Both the position numbers and the translations under genes were made by a program. DNA of 64,000 nucleotides from positions 1,798,001 through 1,862,000 of the forward strand of contig NZ_JBBPEV010000001.1 in NCBI RefSeq assembly GCF_038069945.1. Direction: 5' to 3'. Positions within the stretch are counted from its first letter, which is position 1; every line of letters starts with the position of its first letter. The notes beneath the pieces were generated by a model. It did no database searches. It was not told where the DNA came from and saw nothing but the letters and a program-made list of their open reading frames with translations. Positions 52,787 to 60,894 of this stretch are shown piece by piece. The DNA is from Aquabacterium sp. A3. Its GTDB lineage: Bacteria; Pseudomonadota; Gammaproteobacteria; Burkholderiales; Burkholderiaceae_C.

Positions 52787-54205
52787 TCACCACCACGACC
52801 ACGTCATCCAGCGCAGGCCTCGCCAAGCCTCTTGCGCCCATCGCAGGGCCAGCGGCTGCGGCGCCAGTTCAATCTGGGCCACCCCCTGCATGCCCGGGCG
52901 CCACCCTGCCGGCACCGCCCCATCGGGCTGGGCCAGCACCTCGAAGCGCTGGCGCCCCTCCACCGAGCGCGCCAGGGGTGTCACGCGCGTCACACGCAGG
53001 CGCATGGGCGAGTCCGGCAAGGCCGTGAGCAGCACCTGCGCCACCTGCCCGGGCCGCACCTCGGCGATCTGGCGCTCGTCAACGTCCAGCACCAGCCGCC
53101 AACCGCTCAACGGGGCCAGGGTGAACAGCAGGTCACTGCGCTGCAAGGGGGCGCCGAGTCGCTGACTGAGGTCGCCCGAGATCACCACCGCCTCGAACGG
53201 TGCAAGGATGCGGGTGCGGGCCAATTGCTGCTGCGCCCGCGCCAACTGCACACGGGCCTCCATGGCACGGGCCTGGGCCATGGCCGCCTCGGCACGTTCA
53301 CCGCGCGTGAACGCGTCCACAAAGGCATTGTCGTGTTGCGCCACATCCGCCTGAAAGGCCCGCACTTGCAGCTGCAGGTCCTCATCGGCCATCTGGGCCA
53401 GCACCTGACCGGGCTGCACCACGTCGCCCGGCCGCGCCATCACTTGTTGGAGAAAGCCATCCATGGGCGCCGTCATGACGCGCTGCAAAGCCCCTTCGAC
53501 CCTGGCGGGCGCGGGCAGGTTTCGGGGCAGAGGCCACGCCAACAAGGCGGCCAGCGCCAGCACCGTGGCCCCGGCAGCCCATCGCCACACCATGCGGCCG
53601 CGGCGCCCCTGTTGCGCCCAGCCCGTGCGCACCGAATCGCGCCACCGCGCCCAGGCGCCCAGGCCGGCCTGGTGATGCAGCCGCAACAGCGGCACCACCT
53701 GCTCCACCATGGATTCCATGGCGATGATCTCGCCCGGCAAGAATCGACCGTGTTCGCGCTCACAGGTGACGGCACCCCAGGTGACACCCCGCAGCGCCAG
53801 TGGCACCGTCAGCACGCCCAACAGTCCTTCTTGGCGCATCAAGGCACGATGGGCCAGCGTGATGCGCACCAGGCCATCGGCCACGCGGGGCACACACAGG
53901 CTTTGACCCTGAACGGCCGATTCCTGCATGGCCTCCAGCAGTTCGGGCAGGCGCGCCCGCTCGCTGACCTGCGCGCCATGAGACAGCGCCCTGACCCGCC
54001 AGGCGTCACGCTCTACCCACCCGATGGCCACACGCCGGCACCCCAGGCGCTGCGCCAGCACCGTGGCCAGGGCGGCCAAGGCCGCGTCCAGCGAGGCTTC
54101 ACCCAGCACCGCCGCCAGCGACGCGCGCACAAGCCCATCTGGGCCCGGATCCTGCGGCAGATCCGTGCCTGATGGCGTGGAAGGCGACTCGCGCTGCGTC
54201 AACAT
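52787..54205 (-). CDS. GAF domain-containing membrane fusion protein (HlyD family)
   Basis: A 472-residue protein with a cytoplasmic GAF-like domain (about 28-180), one membrane segment (about 204-226), and a periplasmic HlyD-type part: lipoyl half GALQRVMTAPMDGFLQQV, a helical hairpin, the second lipoyl half TRILAPFEAVVISGDL and beta-barrel modules. Adaptors normally link an inner-membrane pump to an outer-membrane channel; a cytosolic GAF on an adaptor is unusual and could sense a small ligand. It is the first gene of the giant-protein operon. The 225-bp gap upstream separates it from the divergent cyclase; I see no clear promoter for it. Confidence 0.9.
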   Translation of the reverse strand: MLTQRESPSTPSGTDLPQDPGPDGLVRASLAAVLGEASLDAALAALATVLAQRLGCRRVAIGWVERDAWRVRALSHGAQVSERARLPELLEAMQESAVQGQSLCVPRVADGLVRITLAHRALMRQEGLLGVLTVPLALRGVTWGAVTCEREHGRFLPGEIIAMESMVEQVVPLLRLHHQAGLGAWARWRDSVRTGWAQQGRRGRMVWRWAAGATVLALAALLAWPLPRNLPAPARVEGALQRVMTAPMDGFLQQVMARPGDVVQPGQVLAQMADEDLQLQVRAFQADVAQHDNAFVDAFTRGERAEAAMAQARAMEARVQLARAQQQLARTRILAPFEAVVISGDLSQRLGAPLQRSDLLFTLAPLSGWRLVLDVDERQIAEVRPGQVAQVLLTALPDSPMRLRVTRVTPLARSVEGRQRFEVLAQPDGAVPAGWRPGMQGVAQIELAPQPLALRWAQEAWRGLRWMTWSWW

Positions 54206-54430
54206 GGCTTCAGCCCGAACATGAGATCACCACCCGGTGTGGCACCCTTGGACATGCTGACATGCTAGGCAAATGGCCCCCAGCGCAAGGGCCGGAACAT
54301 CGACCGGAAGTCGTGCCATTCATCACGAAACCCCACCGGGAAAACCCCAAACGGGACTCACCGTGCATTTCAATGGATCAGCCCACGACGCGCCTGCTAT
54401 GCTGAATCCACAGCATGCTGGAGGAGATGG

Positions 54431-55489
54431 ATGCGCCGTGCGTCGGTGGCTTACGAAGCGTTTGCCAGGTTGTTGCTCGTGGCATCGCTGCTGGGCGGCG
54501 TGGTCCACGCGGCGTTCGCATGGCTGTTTTTTCAGCACGGGGTGACGCCACTGGGGTGGATCAACATCGGCAGCGTGCTCATCTACGTGCTGGCCAGCGC
54601 CTGGATTCAGCGCGACAGGCTGGGCTGGGGCTTGAGCCTGATGGGCGTCGAGGTCATCGGCCACGCCATGCTGGCCGTGTACGTTGTGGGCTGGGACAGC
54701 GGCTTTCATTACTACCTGCTGGTGACCATCCCGGTGATCCTGGCCAGCACGCTGGCAAGGTGGCCATTGCGGGTGGGCCTGGGCCTGCTGGTGGCCTTCA
54801 TGTACCTGGGCATGGACCTGTGGTGGCGTCAGGCGGCGCCGGCCCGCGCCATGGATCCCGCCACGCTCGCCTACATGCACCACTTCAATCTGCTGTCGAC
54901 CATGGTCGTGCTCGGGGCCTTGACGGTGGTCTACGTGCACGTGATCGCCGAGGCCGAGCGCCGACTTCAGCGCGTGGCCACCACCGACCACCTGACCGGT
55001 CTGATGAACCGACGCAGCCTGATCGAAGCCCTTGAGCGTGAGCAAGCGCAACGCCAACGCCGACCACATCCCCTGTGCGTGATGCTGCTCGACATCGACC
55101 ACTTCAAACGCCTGAATGACACTCACGGACACGCCGTGGGCGACTGGGCCTTGCAGGCCGTCTCCGGCGTGCTGCGCGCGGAGGTGCGCGACATGGACTA
55201 CGTCGCACGCTGGGGCGGCGAAGAGTTTCTGGTGGTGCTGCCGTTTGCGGGCCTCACCGACGGCCTGCCCGTGGCCGAACGGTTGCGCCTGGCCATCCAG
55301 CGCATCGAACACCCAGGCCAGCTGCCGCTGGCCCTCAGCGCCACGCTGGGCGTGGCCGAGGTGGGGCCAGACGAAGACATGGAGCACGCCATTCAGCGCG
55401 CCGACACGGCCCTCTACCAGGGCAAGCTCCAGGGACGCAACCAGGTGGTTGCCGCAACGACCTCCACCGAGCCTCCGATCACACCATGA
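54431..55489 (+). CDS. Membrane diguanylate cyclase (six-helix sensor plus GGDEF)
   Basis: A 352-residue protein with about six N-terminal hydrophobic helices (12-180) and a GGDEF domain (about 185-340). The signature is intact (ARWGGEEFLVVLPF), an RxxD product-inhibition site (RDMD) lies five residues upstream, and the metal Asp is in LLDIDHFKRLND. It should synthesise c-di-GMP. GGAGGAG stands before the ATG. A 6-bp hairpin (ATGCTG/CAGCAT, 54399-54416) lies in the leader. It is divergent from the giant-adhesin operon (225-bp gap) and its stop overlaps the next gene (ATGA). Confidence 0.93.
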   Translation: MRRASVAYEAFARLLLVASLLGGVVHAAFAWLFFQHGVTPLGWINIGSVLIYVLASAWIQRDRLGWGLSLMGVEVIGHAMLAVYVVGWDSGFHYYLLVTIPVILASTLARWPLRVGLGLLVAFMYLGMDLWWRQAAPARAMDPATLAYMHHFNLLSTMVVLGALTVVYVHVIAEAERRLQRVATTDHLTGLMNRRSLIEALEREQAQRQRRPHPLCVMLLDIDHFKRLNDTHGHAVGDWALQAVSGVLRAEVRDMDYVARWGGEEFLVVLPFAGLTDGLPVAERLRLAIQRIEHPGQLPLALSATLGVAEVGPDEDMEHAIQRADTALYQGKLQGRNQVVAATTSTEPPITP

Positions 55490-56109
55490 CCCAGCCACAC
55501 ACCACGCGCCGACCGACCTGCATCGTTGCCCTGAGCCTGGCGGCCGCCCTGGGCTTGTCGGCCTGCGCCAGCAAACCCAAGGCCACCACACAGGCCGACG
55601 GCCGTGTCGTCGAGCATGAAGAGGCCGTCACCGATCGGGTGGGCGGCGCGGTGCTGACCCCCTTGAGCGATCTGAACATGGTCCGCAGCGAGATCCCTGC
55701 CGTGCTGCAAGATGCCGTGGATCAAGGCGCCTACCACCCACCCCAGGAGTTGAGCTGCCAGCACATCGGTGAACAGATCATCCTGCTCAATGCCGCACTG
55801 GGCTCGGACCTGGATGCGCCCAAAGGCGGCGACGTGAGCTCGTGGCTGGAGCGCGGCAGCGACTTTGCCGAAGACTCTGGCGTGGGCATGGTGCGCCGAA
55901 CGGTCGAGGGGGTGGTGCCCTTTCGCAGCTGGCTGCGCAAGCTCAGTGGCGCCGAGCGTCACTCGCGACGGGTGAGCCAGGCCATCGTGACCGGTGGCAT
56001 CCGGCGGGCCTTCTTGAAAGGCGTGGGCGCGCAACTGGGTTGTGTGCCGCCGGCCGCGCCCTTGTCGGTGGCGGCGCCACCTGCCGTCGCCAGCGCGCCC
56101 CAGCCTTGA
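55486..56109 (+). CDS. Predicted lipoprotein of unknown function
   Basis: A 207-residue protein with a signal peptide and lipobox LSAC at about residues 24-27. The mature part holds DRVGGAVLTPLSDLNMVR, an acidic/helical region, two cysteines (LSCQHIG and QLGCVPP) that could pair, and an Ala/Pro C-terminal tail. I do not recognise a named family, though a similar layout occurs in proteobacterial hypothetical lipoproteins. The ATGA overlap with the diguanylate cyclase stop implies that the two are made together; it might interact with the sensor helices of that cyclase. Confidence 0.75.
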   Translation: MTQPHTTRRPTCIVALSLAAALGLSACASKPKATTQADGRVVEHEEAVTDRVGGAVLTPLSDLNMVRSEIPAVLQDAVDQGAYHPPQELSCQHIGEQIILLNAALGSDLDAPKGGDVSSWLERGSDFAEDSGVGMVRRTVEGVVPFRSWLRKLSGAERHSRRVSQAIVTGGIRRAFLKGVGAQLGCVPPAAPLSVAAPPAVASAPQP

Positions 56110-56113
56110 CGCG

Positions 56114-56842
56114 TCAGCGCACGCGCAGGCCCAGCACCCCGGCCAGCTGCGGCGCGTGCGCCCACTCCAGCGCCCCGCCCAGCATCCCCAGCGCCAGCCG
56201 CACCATTGCATCGCGGGTGCGCTGCCAGGATTCTTCGGTGGGGCCATCAGGCCCGAAGTGAAAGCGATAGCCCAGGTACTCCACCCCGATCACGAAGGTC
56301 TCGACCTGCAGAGGGTCAAAGGGCTCACGCCCCAGGCTGGTGACGGCCTCGTTGAGCTCGCGGGCCAGCGCCTCCAGCACACGTTGCCGATGGGCGGCGG
56401 CAGGAGAGTGCGTGTCGTGCATCTCGGCAAACACGGCCTTGAGCAATGGGCCCTGTCGCTCACCCCAGTGGCGCCACGCCAGCAAGCCGGACTCCACCTT
56501 CTGCAAGGGCCCATCGGCCGTGCGCACAGCCAGGGTGACCTCGCGAATCAGCGAATCATTGACGTCCTGCAGCACGAGGTTGATGACCTCGTCGGTGTTG
56601 CGAAAGTAGCGGTAGAACGTGGGGCGGGACACCCCGCAGGCTTGCAGGATCAACTCGACCGAGACCCCGTGGTAGCCGTGCTGCGCAAAGACCTGGGCGG
56701 CAGCGGCCTGGATGCGGTCGCGCACCGCCTGGGCCTCGTCGCGGGTCAACGGAGGGCGGCCACGGCCCCGCCGGACCAGCGCGGACGTGGCCGACGGTTT
56801 GGCAGGACGGGCATCAGGCACGGGCAGTACTTGGGTGGACAC
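56114..56842 (-). CDS. TetR/AcrR family transcriptional regulator
   Basis: A 242-residue regulator with a basic N-terminal extension (RRGRGRPPLTRDEA), the TetR helix-turn-helix (GVSVELILQACGVSRPTFYRYF, about residues 60-81, shown here only by its core CGVSRPTFYRYF) and a helical ligand domain. The GTG at 56842 is used as start although its ribosome site is weak. It is divergent from an SDR gene with a 73-bp gap, so it probably controls that gene. Ligand unknown. Confidence 0.85.
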   Translation of the reverse strand: MSTQVLPVPDARPAKPSATSALVRRGRGRPPLTRDEAQAVRDRIQAAAAQVFAQHGYHGVSVELILQACGVSRPTFYRYFRNTDEVINLVLQDVNDSLIREVTLAVRTADGPLQKVESGLLAWRHWGERQGPLLKAVFAEMHDTHSPAAAHRQRVLEALARELNEAVTSLGREPFDPLQVETFVIGVEYLGYRFHFGPDGPTEESWQRTRDAMVRLALGMLGGALEWAHAPQLAGVLGLRVR

Positions 56843-56915
56843 AACAGGGAGATGCGTTGATTATCGCGGTAACCTTCTGCTGGATTCCCTCACAACTCCT
56901 GAAAGGCACTGCGGC

Positions 56916-57749
56916 ATGGCAACGCGCCCCCCTTTGGTGATCATCACGGGCTGCGGCTCGGGCATTGGCCAGGCCCTGGCACGGGCCTTCCACGCACGCG
57001 GCCTGCCGGTGTGCGCCACCGCACGCCGACTGGACACGCTGGCCCCACTCGCGGCCGAAGGCCTGATGACCCGCCCACTGGACGTGACCGACGAGGCGTC
57101 AGTGCAGGCACTGCTGACCGGACTGGCCCAAGAGGGCCACCAGATCGGCACCCTGGTGAACAACGCAGGTTATGGCGCCATGGGCCCCATGTTGGATGTA
57201 CCGACCGCCGAATGGCAACGCCAGTTTGACGTGAACCTGTTTGCCCCCATGGCCCTGACCCGTGCCGTGCTGCCGGGCATGATCGCCAGGCGACGCGGGC
57301 TGGTGGTGAACATCAGCAGCGTGTCAGGCGTGCTGACCACGCCCTTTGCCGGCCCCTACTGCGCCAGCAAAGCGGCGTTCAATGCCGCGTCGGACGCGCT
57401 GCGCATGGAGCTGGCGCCCCTGGGCGTGAAGGTGGTGACGGTGCAGCCTGGTGGCATCCAGTCGGCCTTTGGCAGCAATGCGGGCAACGCCGTGAGCCTG
57501 GGCGCCGATTCACCCTACCAGGCCATCAAGGCCAGTGTGCTGGCCCGTGCCAACGAAAGCCAAAGCAACGCCATGCCGGCGGACACCTTTGCCCGCCTGC
57601 TGGTGGATCAATTGCTGAAGGCCGATGGCCCACCCGTGGTGCGCCTGGGTGAAAAAAGCACCCTGCTGCCCGCGCTCAAACAATGGCTGCCCACCCGTCT
57701 GCTGGACCGGGTGTTGAGCAAGAAGTTCGGGCTGGATGGGCTGAAGTGA
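56916..57749 (+). CDS. Short-chain dehydrogenase/reductase
   Basis: A 277-residue classical SDR. The cofactor motif is TGCGSGIGQALA (about residues 11-22), then NNAG (about 84-87), Ser in NISSVSG, and the catalytic YCASKAAF. The C-terminal part (VQPGGIQSAFG) matches retinol/steroid-type SDRs but the substrate is unknown. AAGG precedes the ATG at 56916; the frame is open far upstream but only through tetR on the other strand. It is divergent from the TetR gene and convergent with the PEP-CTERM gene, one base apart. Confidence 0.88.
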   Translation: MATRPPLVIITGCGSGIGQALARAFHARGLPVCATARRLDTLAPLAAEGLMTRPLDVTDEASVQALLTGLAQEGHQIGTLVNNAGYGAMGPMLDVPTAEWQRQFDVNLFAPMALTRAVLPGMIARRRGLVVNISSVSGVLTTPFAGPYCASKAAFNAASDALRMELAPLGVKVVTVQPGGIQSAFGSNAGNAVSLGADSPYQAIKASVLARANESQSNAMPADTFARLLVDQLLKADGPPVVRLGEKSTLLPALKQWLPTRLLDRVLSKKFGLDGLK

Positions 57750-57750
57750 G

Positions 57751-58587
57751 TCAGTGGGCGCGATGGCGACGTCGCGCCAGCGCTCCCAAGGCCAGCAGGC
57801 CCAGGCCCATGCTGGCCCAGGTGGCGGGCTCAGGCACCGCTGCCACGGCCTGCACGCCGAAGCTCATGCGGTGGGCGTCGATCACCAGGGTACCGTGCTC
57901 GTAGCGCATGCACGAGGCGCTCGTGCATGAGGGATCGAGGGAGGGCAAGGCGTAAACGGGCGCCGAGATATAGGGCGTTCGAAACCCAAAAAATGGCCAG
58001 GCTGCCACCGCCGGCGTGGTGGGCGTGGACAATATGCTACCAGCCGACGTGTTGGGCTGAACTTCCACCCAACCTGTTTGAGCGGTGAACACCGTGGACA
58101 GGACAGCACTTGTGAACATTTCAGGCACCTGCAACACCCCCTTGGTGCTGATGAACTGCACGTCGTCTGGCCGCAGGTTCTCAGCAACGTGGACACCATA
58201 ATGCCAATCCGCCAAGTCGGGCAACAGGCTCCAGGAACCTCCCAGAGGATCTTGCACGGTCAGGCCCGGCCATTCAGCGCTCACCTCCAGAAAGAAATGG
58301 CTCCAGCCACCTTCCACCTGAACCGTGCGGGGGCTTGGCGCCGTCATCAGCACATCCAAACGCGCGTCGGCCGCCAGAGTACAACTGCCGGCGGCACAAT
58401 CCCAATCAAGACCGCTGGTGCCGATGCTCAGTTGCTGGTAGGGGAAGTCCGGCACGAGACTGGATGATTGCAGCCCCGTCAGCTGAGCCGACACCCCCTG
58501 CTCGGCGACAGCAGAATTGAATGCAGCGCTTGACATGCCACTCACACCCGCCAGCACCAGAGCGGCGCCCCATTGTTTCATCGACAT
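57751..58587 (-). CDS. PEP-CTERM sorting domain protein
   Basis: A 278-residue exported protein. It has an N-terminal signal peptide (MKQWGAALVLAGVSGMSSAA) and a C-terminal PEP-CTERM tail: VPEPATW, a hydrophobic helix and ARRRHRAH. Such proteins are cleaved and placed on the surface or into exopolysaccharide by an exosortase; none is encoded in the window. The middle has no recognised domain and several cysteines (DCAAGSC, CTSASC). It is a single gene. Confidence 0.88.
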   Translation of the reverse strand: MSMKQWGAALVLAGVSGMSSAAFNSAVAEQGVSAQLTGLQSSSLVPDFPYQQLSIGTSGLDWDCAAGSCTLAADARLDVLMTAPSPRTVQVEGGWSHFFLEVSAEWPGLTVQDPLGGSWSLLPDLADWHYGVHVAENLRPDDVQFISTKGVLQVPEMFTSAVLSTVFTAQTGWVEVQPNTSAGSILSTPTTPAVAAWPFFGFRTPYISAPVYALPSLDPSCTSASCMRYEHGTLVIDAHRMSFGVQAVAAVPEPATWASMGLGLLALGALARRRHRAH

Positions 58588-58672
58588 GATGGTTTCTCCC
58601 CTGAATATCCTTGATATTACACAGCCCGGATGGCAGCGTCACTCCCGCAAACGGACGATGTGGCGCCCATAA

Positions 58673-58697
58673 AAAAGGCCGACAGGGTCGGCCTTTT
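58673..58697. terminator. Bidirectional rho-independent terminator
   Basis: AAAAGGCCGAC and GTCGGCCTTTT form an 11-bp stem with a 3-base loop, with A-run and T-run flanks working on both strands. It lies 18 bp after the pntB stop and ends the pnt transcript on the minus strand. Confidence 0.9.
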
Positions 58698-58715
58698 GGA
58701 TGAGGGGGAAAGCGG

Positions 58716-60170
58716 TCACTCCACCGCCTTGACCATGTCCTCGACCACCTTTTTGGCGTCGCCGAACACCATCATGGTCTTGTCCATGTAGAACAGTTCG
58801 TTGTCCAGGCCGGCGTAGCCGCTGGCCATGGAGCGCTTGTTCACGATCACGGTTTTGGCCTTGTAGGCCTCCAGGATGGGCATGCCGTAGATCGGCGAGC
58901 CCTTCACATGGGCCGCCGGGTTCACCACGTCGTTGGCCCCCAGGATGATGGCCACGTCGGCCTGGCCGAATTCGCCGTTGATGTCTTCCATCTCGTGCAC
59001 CTGGTCGTAGGGCACTTCGGCCTCGGCCAGCAGCACGTTCATGTGGCCGGGCATGCGGCCGGCCACCGGGTGGATGGCGTACTTGACGTTGATGCCCTTC
59101 TCGGTGAGCTTGGCGGCCAGTTCTTTGACGGCGTGCTGGGCGCGGGCCACGGCCAGGCCGTAACCCGGCACGATGACCACGGTCTCGGCGTTGCCCAGGA
59201 TGAAGGCGGCGTCGTCGGCCGAGCCGCTCTTGACGCTGCGCTGCTGCTGTGCGCCACCCGCTGCGGCCGCACCGGCGTCACCACCGAAGCCGCCCAGGAT
59301 CACGTTGAAGAACGAACGGTTCATCGCCTTGCACATGATGTACGAGAGGATGGCACCGGACGAGCCCACCAGCGAGCCGGCGATGATCAGCATCGAGTTG
59401 TTCAGCGAGAAGCCGATGCCCGCTGCGGCCCAGCCCGAGTAGCTGTTGAGCATGGACACCACCACGGGCATGTCGGCGCCGCCGATGGGGATGATGATCA
59501 GCACGCCAAGGATGAAGCTCAGCGCGATCAGCGCCACGAACACGTCCATGCGCTGCGTGGCCATGAAGACGCCGATCAGGGCGATCAGCACCAGGCCCAG
59601 CACCAGGTTCAGCATGTGCTGGCCCTTGAAGATCACGGGCGCACCCTGGAACAGGCGGAACTTGTACTTGCCGCTGAGCTTGCCGAAGGCGATGACCGAG
59701 CCCGAGAAGGTGATGGCACCGATGGCCGCACCCAGGGCCAGCTCCAGCAGGTTGCCCACCGGGATCTGGGCCAGCTCGCCGGCCAGGGGCTTGGCCACGA
59801 TCTGGAAGGCCCAGGGCTCGGCCACCACGGCCACGGCGATGAACACCGCGGCCAGGCCGATCATGCTGTGCATGAAGGCGACCAGCTCGGGCATCTTGGT
59901 CATCTCGACGCGCTTGGCCATGACGGCGCCAGCACCGCCGCCCACGACCAGGCCCAGCAGCACATAGGCCAGGCCTTCGGTGAAGTTGATCTGCAGGGCC
60001 TGCACCTGGCCATGGATCAGGCCGATGGTGGTGAGCACGGCGATCGTCATGCCCGTCATGCCGAACAGGTTGCCGCGGATGGACGTGGTGGGGTGGCTCA
60101 GGCCCTTCAAGGCCTGGATGAAGAACACCGAGGCCACCAGGTACAGCAGTGCGATGAGGTTCATGCTCAT
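58716..60170 (-). CDS. pntB: NAD(P) transhydrogenase beta subunit PntB
   Basis: A 484-residue membrane protein of the proton-pumping transhydrogenase, which uses the proton gradient to reduce NADP with NADH. About nine hydrophobic helices fill residues 1-265, and the NADP-binding domain III follows with VVIVPGYGLAVARAQ, HPVAGRMPGHMNVLLAEA, ILGANDVVNPA and VNKRSMASGYAG. It starts immediately after the PntAB stop (TAA-ATG) and is followed by a strong terminator. Confidence 0.96.
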   Translation of the reverse strand: MSMNLIALLYLVASVFFIQALKGLSHPTTSIRGNLFGMTGMTIAVLTTIGLIHGQVQALQINFTEGLAYVLLGLVVGGGAGAVMAKRVEMTKMPELVAFMHSMIGLAAVFIAVAVVAEPWAFQIVAKPLAGELAQIPVGNLLELALGAAIGAITFSGSVIAFGKLSGKYKFRLFQGAPVIFKGQHMLNLVLGLVLIALIGVFMATQRMDVFVALIALSFILGVLIIIPIGGADMPVVVSMLNSYSGWAAAGIGFSLNNSMLIIAGSLVGSSGAILSYIMCKAMNRSFFNVILGGFGGDAGAAAAGGAQQQRSVKSGSADDAAFILGNAETVVIVPGYGLAVARAQHAVKELAAKLTEKGINVKYAIHPVAGRMPGHMNVLLAEAEVPYDQVHEMEDINGEFGQADVAIILGANDVVNPAAHVKGSPIYGMPILEAYKAKTVIVNKRSMASGYAGLDNELFYMDKTMMVFGDAKKVVEDMVKAVE

Positions 60171-60479
60171 TTACTTGGCTCCTGCCTTCTTGTCTTTCTT
60201 CTTGAACATCTCCAGCATGCGCCGGGTGACCAGGAAGCCACCAAACACATTGACGGCCGCCAGCGCCACCGCCAGCACACCCATGATCTTGCCCGTGGGC
60301 GTTTCCGTCAGGGCGGCGGCCAGCATGGCGCCCACGATGACGATGGCCGACACGGCATTGGTGACGGCCATCAGGGGCGTGTGCAGGGCTGGGGTCACGT
60401 TCCAGACCACGTGATAGCCCACATAGATGGCCAGCACGAAGATGGTCAGGTTGATGACGACGTGCGAAATCGCTTCCAT
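60171..60479 (-). CDS. pntAB: NAD(P) transhydrogenase alpha subunit, membrane part PntAB
   Basis: A 102-residue protein of three hydrophobic helices (INLTIFVLAIYVGYHVVW, then AIVIVGAMLAAAL, then GVLAVALAAVNVFGGFLV) with a basic C-terminus. It corresponds to the membrane part of E. coli PntA, split off as a separate subunit as in Rhodospirillum-type enzymes. AGGAG precedes the ATG at 60479. It lies between panD (25-bp gap) and pntB. Confidence 0.93.
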   Translation of the reverse strand: MEAISHVVINLTIFVLAIYVGYHVVWNVTPALHTPLMAVTNAVSAIVIVGAMLAAALTETPTGKIMGVLAVALAAVNVFGGFLVTRRMLEMFKKKDKKAGAK

Positions 60480-60504
60480 CGTGGTCTCCTGGGAGCTTGT
60501 TGAA

Positions 60505-60870
60505 TCAGTCGAACTTGCGGATTTCCTTGATGGCATTGCGCTCATCGAGCAACACCACCTTGGGCTTGTACGTGGCCACCTCGCCATCGCTCATGGGCGC
60601 ATAGGTGCAGATGATCAGCAGATCGCCGACGTGGGCCTTGCGAGCCGCGGCGCCATTCAGCGAGATCGCGCCCGAGCCACGCGGCGCCTTGATGACGTAG
60701 GTGGAGAAGCGTTCGCCGTTGTTGATGTTGTAGAGCTCGATGTACTCGAACTCTTTCATGTCGGCGGCGTCCAGCAGGTCTTCATCGATCCCGCAGGAGC
60801 CTTCGTAGTTCAGGTCGGCCTCGGTCACCGTGGCACGGTGAAGCTTGGCTCGCAGCATGACGCGTTGCAT
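60505..60870 (-). CDS. panD: Aspartate 1-decarboxylase PanD
   Basis: A 121-residue proenzyme that makes beta-alanine for pantothenate and coenzyme A. It self-cleaves between Gly24 and Ser25 (NYEGSCGID) to create a pyruvoyl group. Lys9, Arg54 and Tyr58 match the E. coli active-site numbering. A GGAG precedes the ATG at 60870. It is placed inside the transhydrogenase gene row, between pntAA and pntAB, on the same strand, so it is probably cotranscribed; panB and panC are not in the window. Confidence 0.96.
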   Translation of the reverse strand: MQRVMLRAKLHRATVTEADLNYEGSCGIDEDLLDAADMKEFEYIELYNINNGERFSTYVIKAPRGSGAISLNGAAARKAHVGDLLIICTYAPMSDGEVATYKPKVVLLDERNAIKEIRKFD

Positions 60871-60894
60871 GGGGGGGTACTCCTACTCAGCTCT

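Noticed and set aside
36060..54205. Classical type I secretion (LapA-like) for the giant protein
   Set aside because: No ABC transporter gene is adjacent and I see no RTX nonapeptide region near the C-terminus; the adaptors alone do not establish type I.
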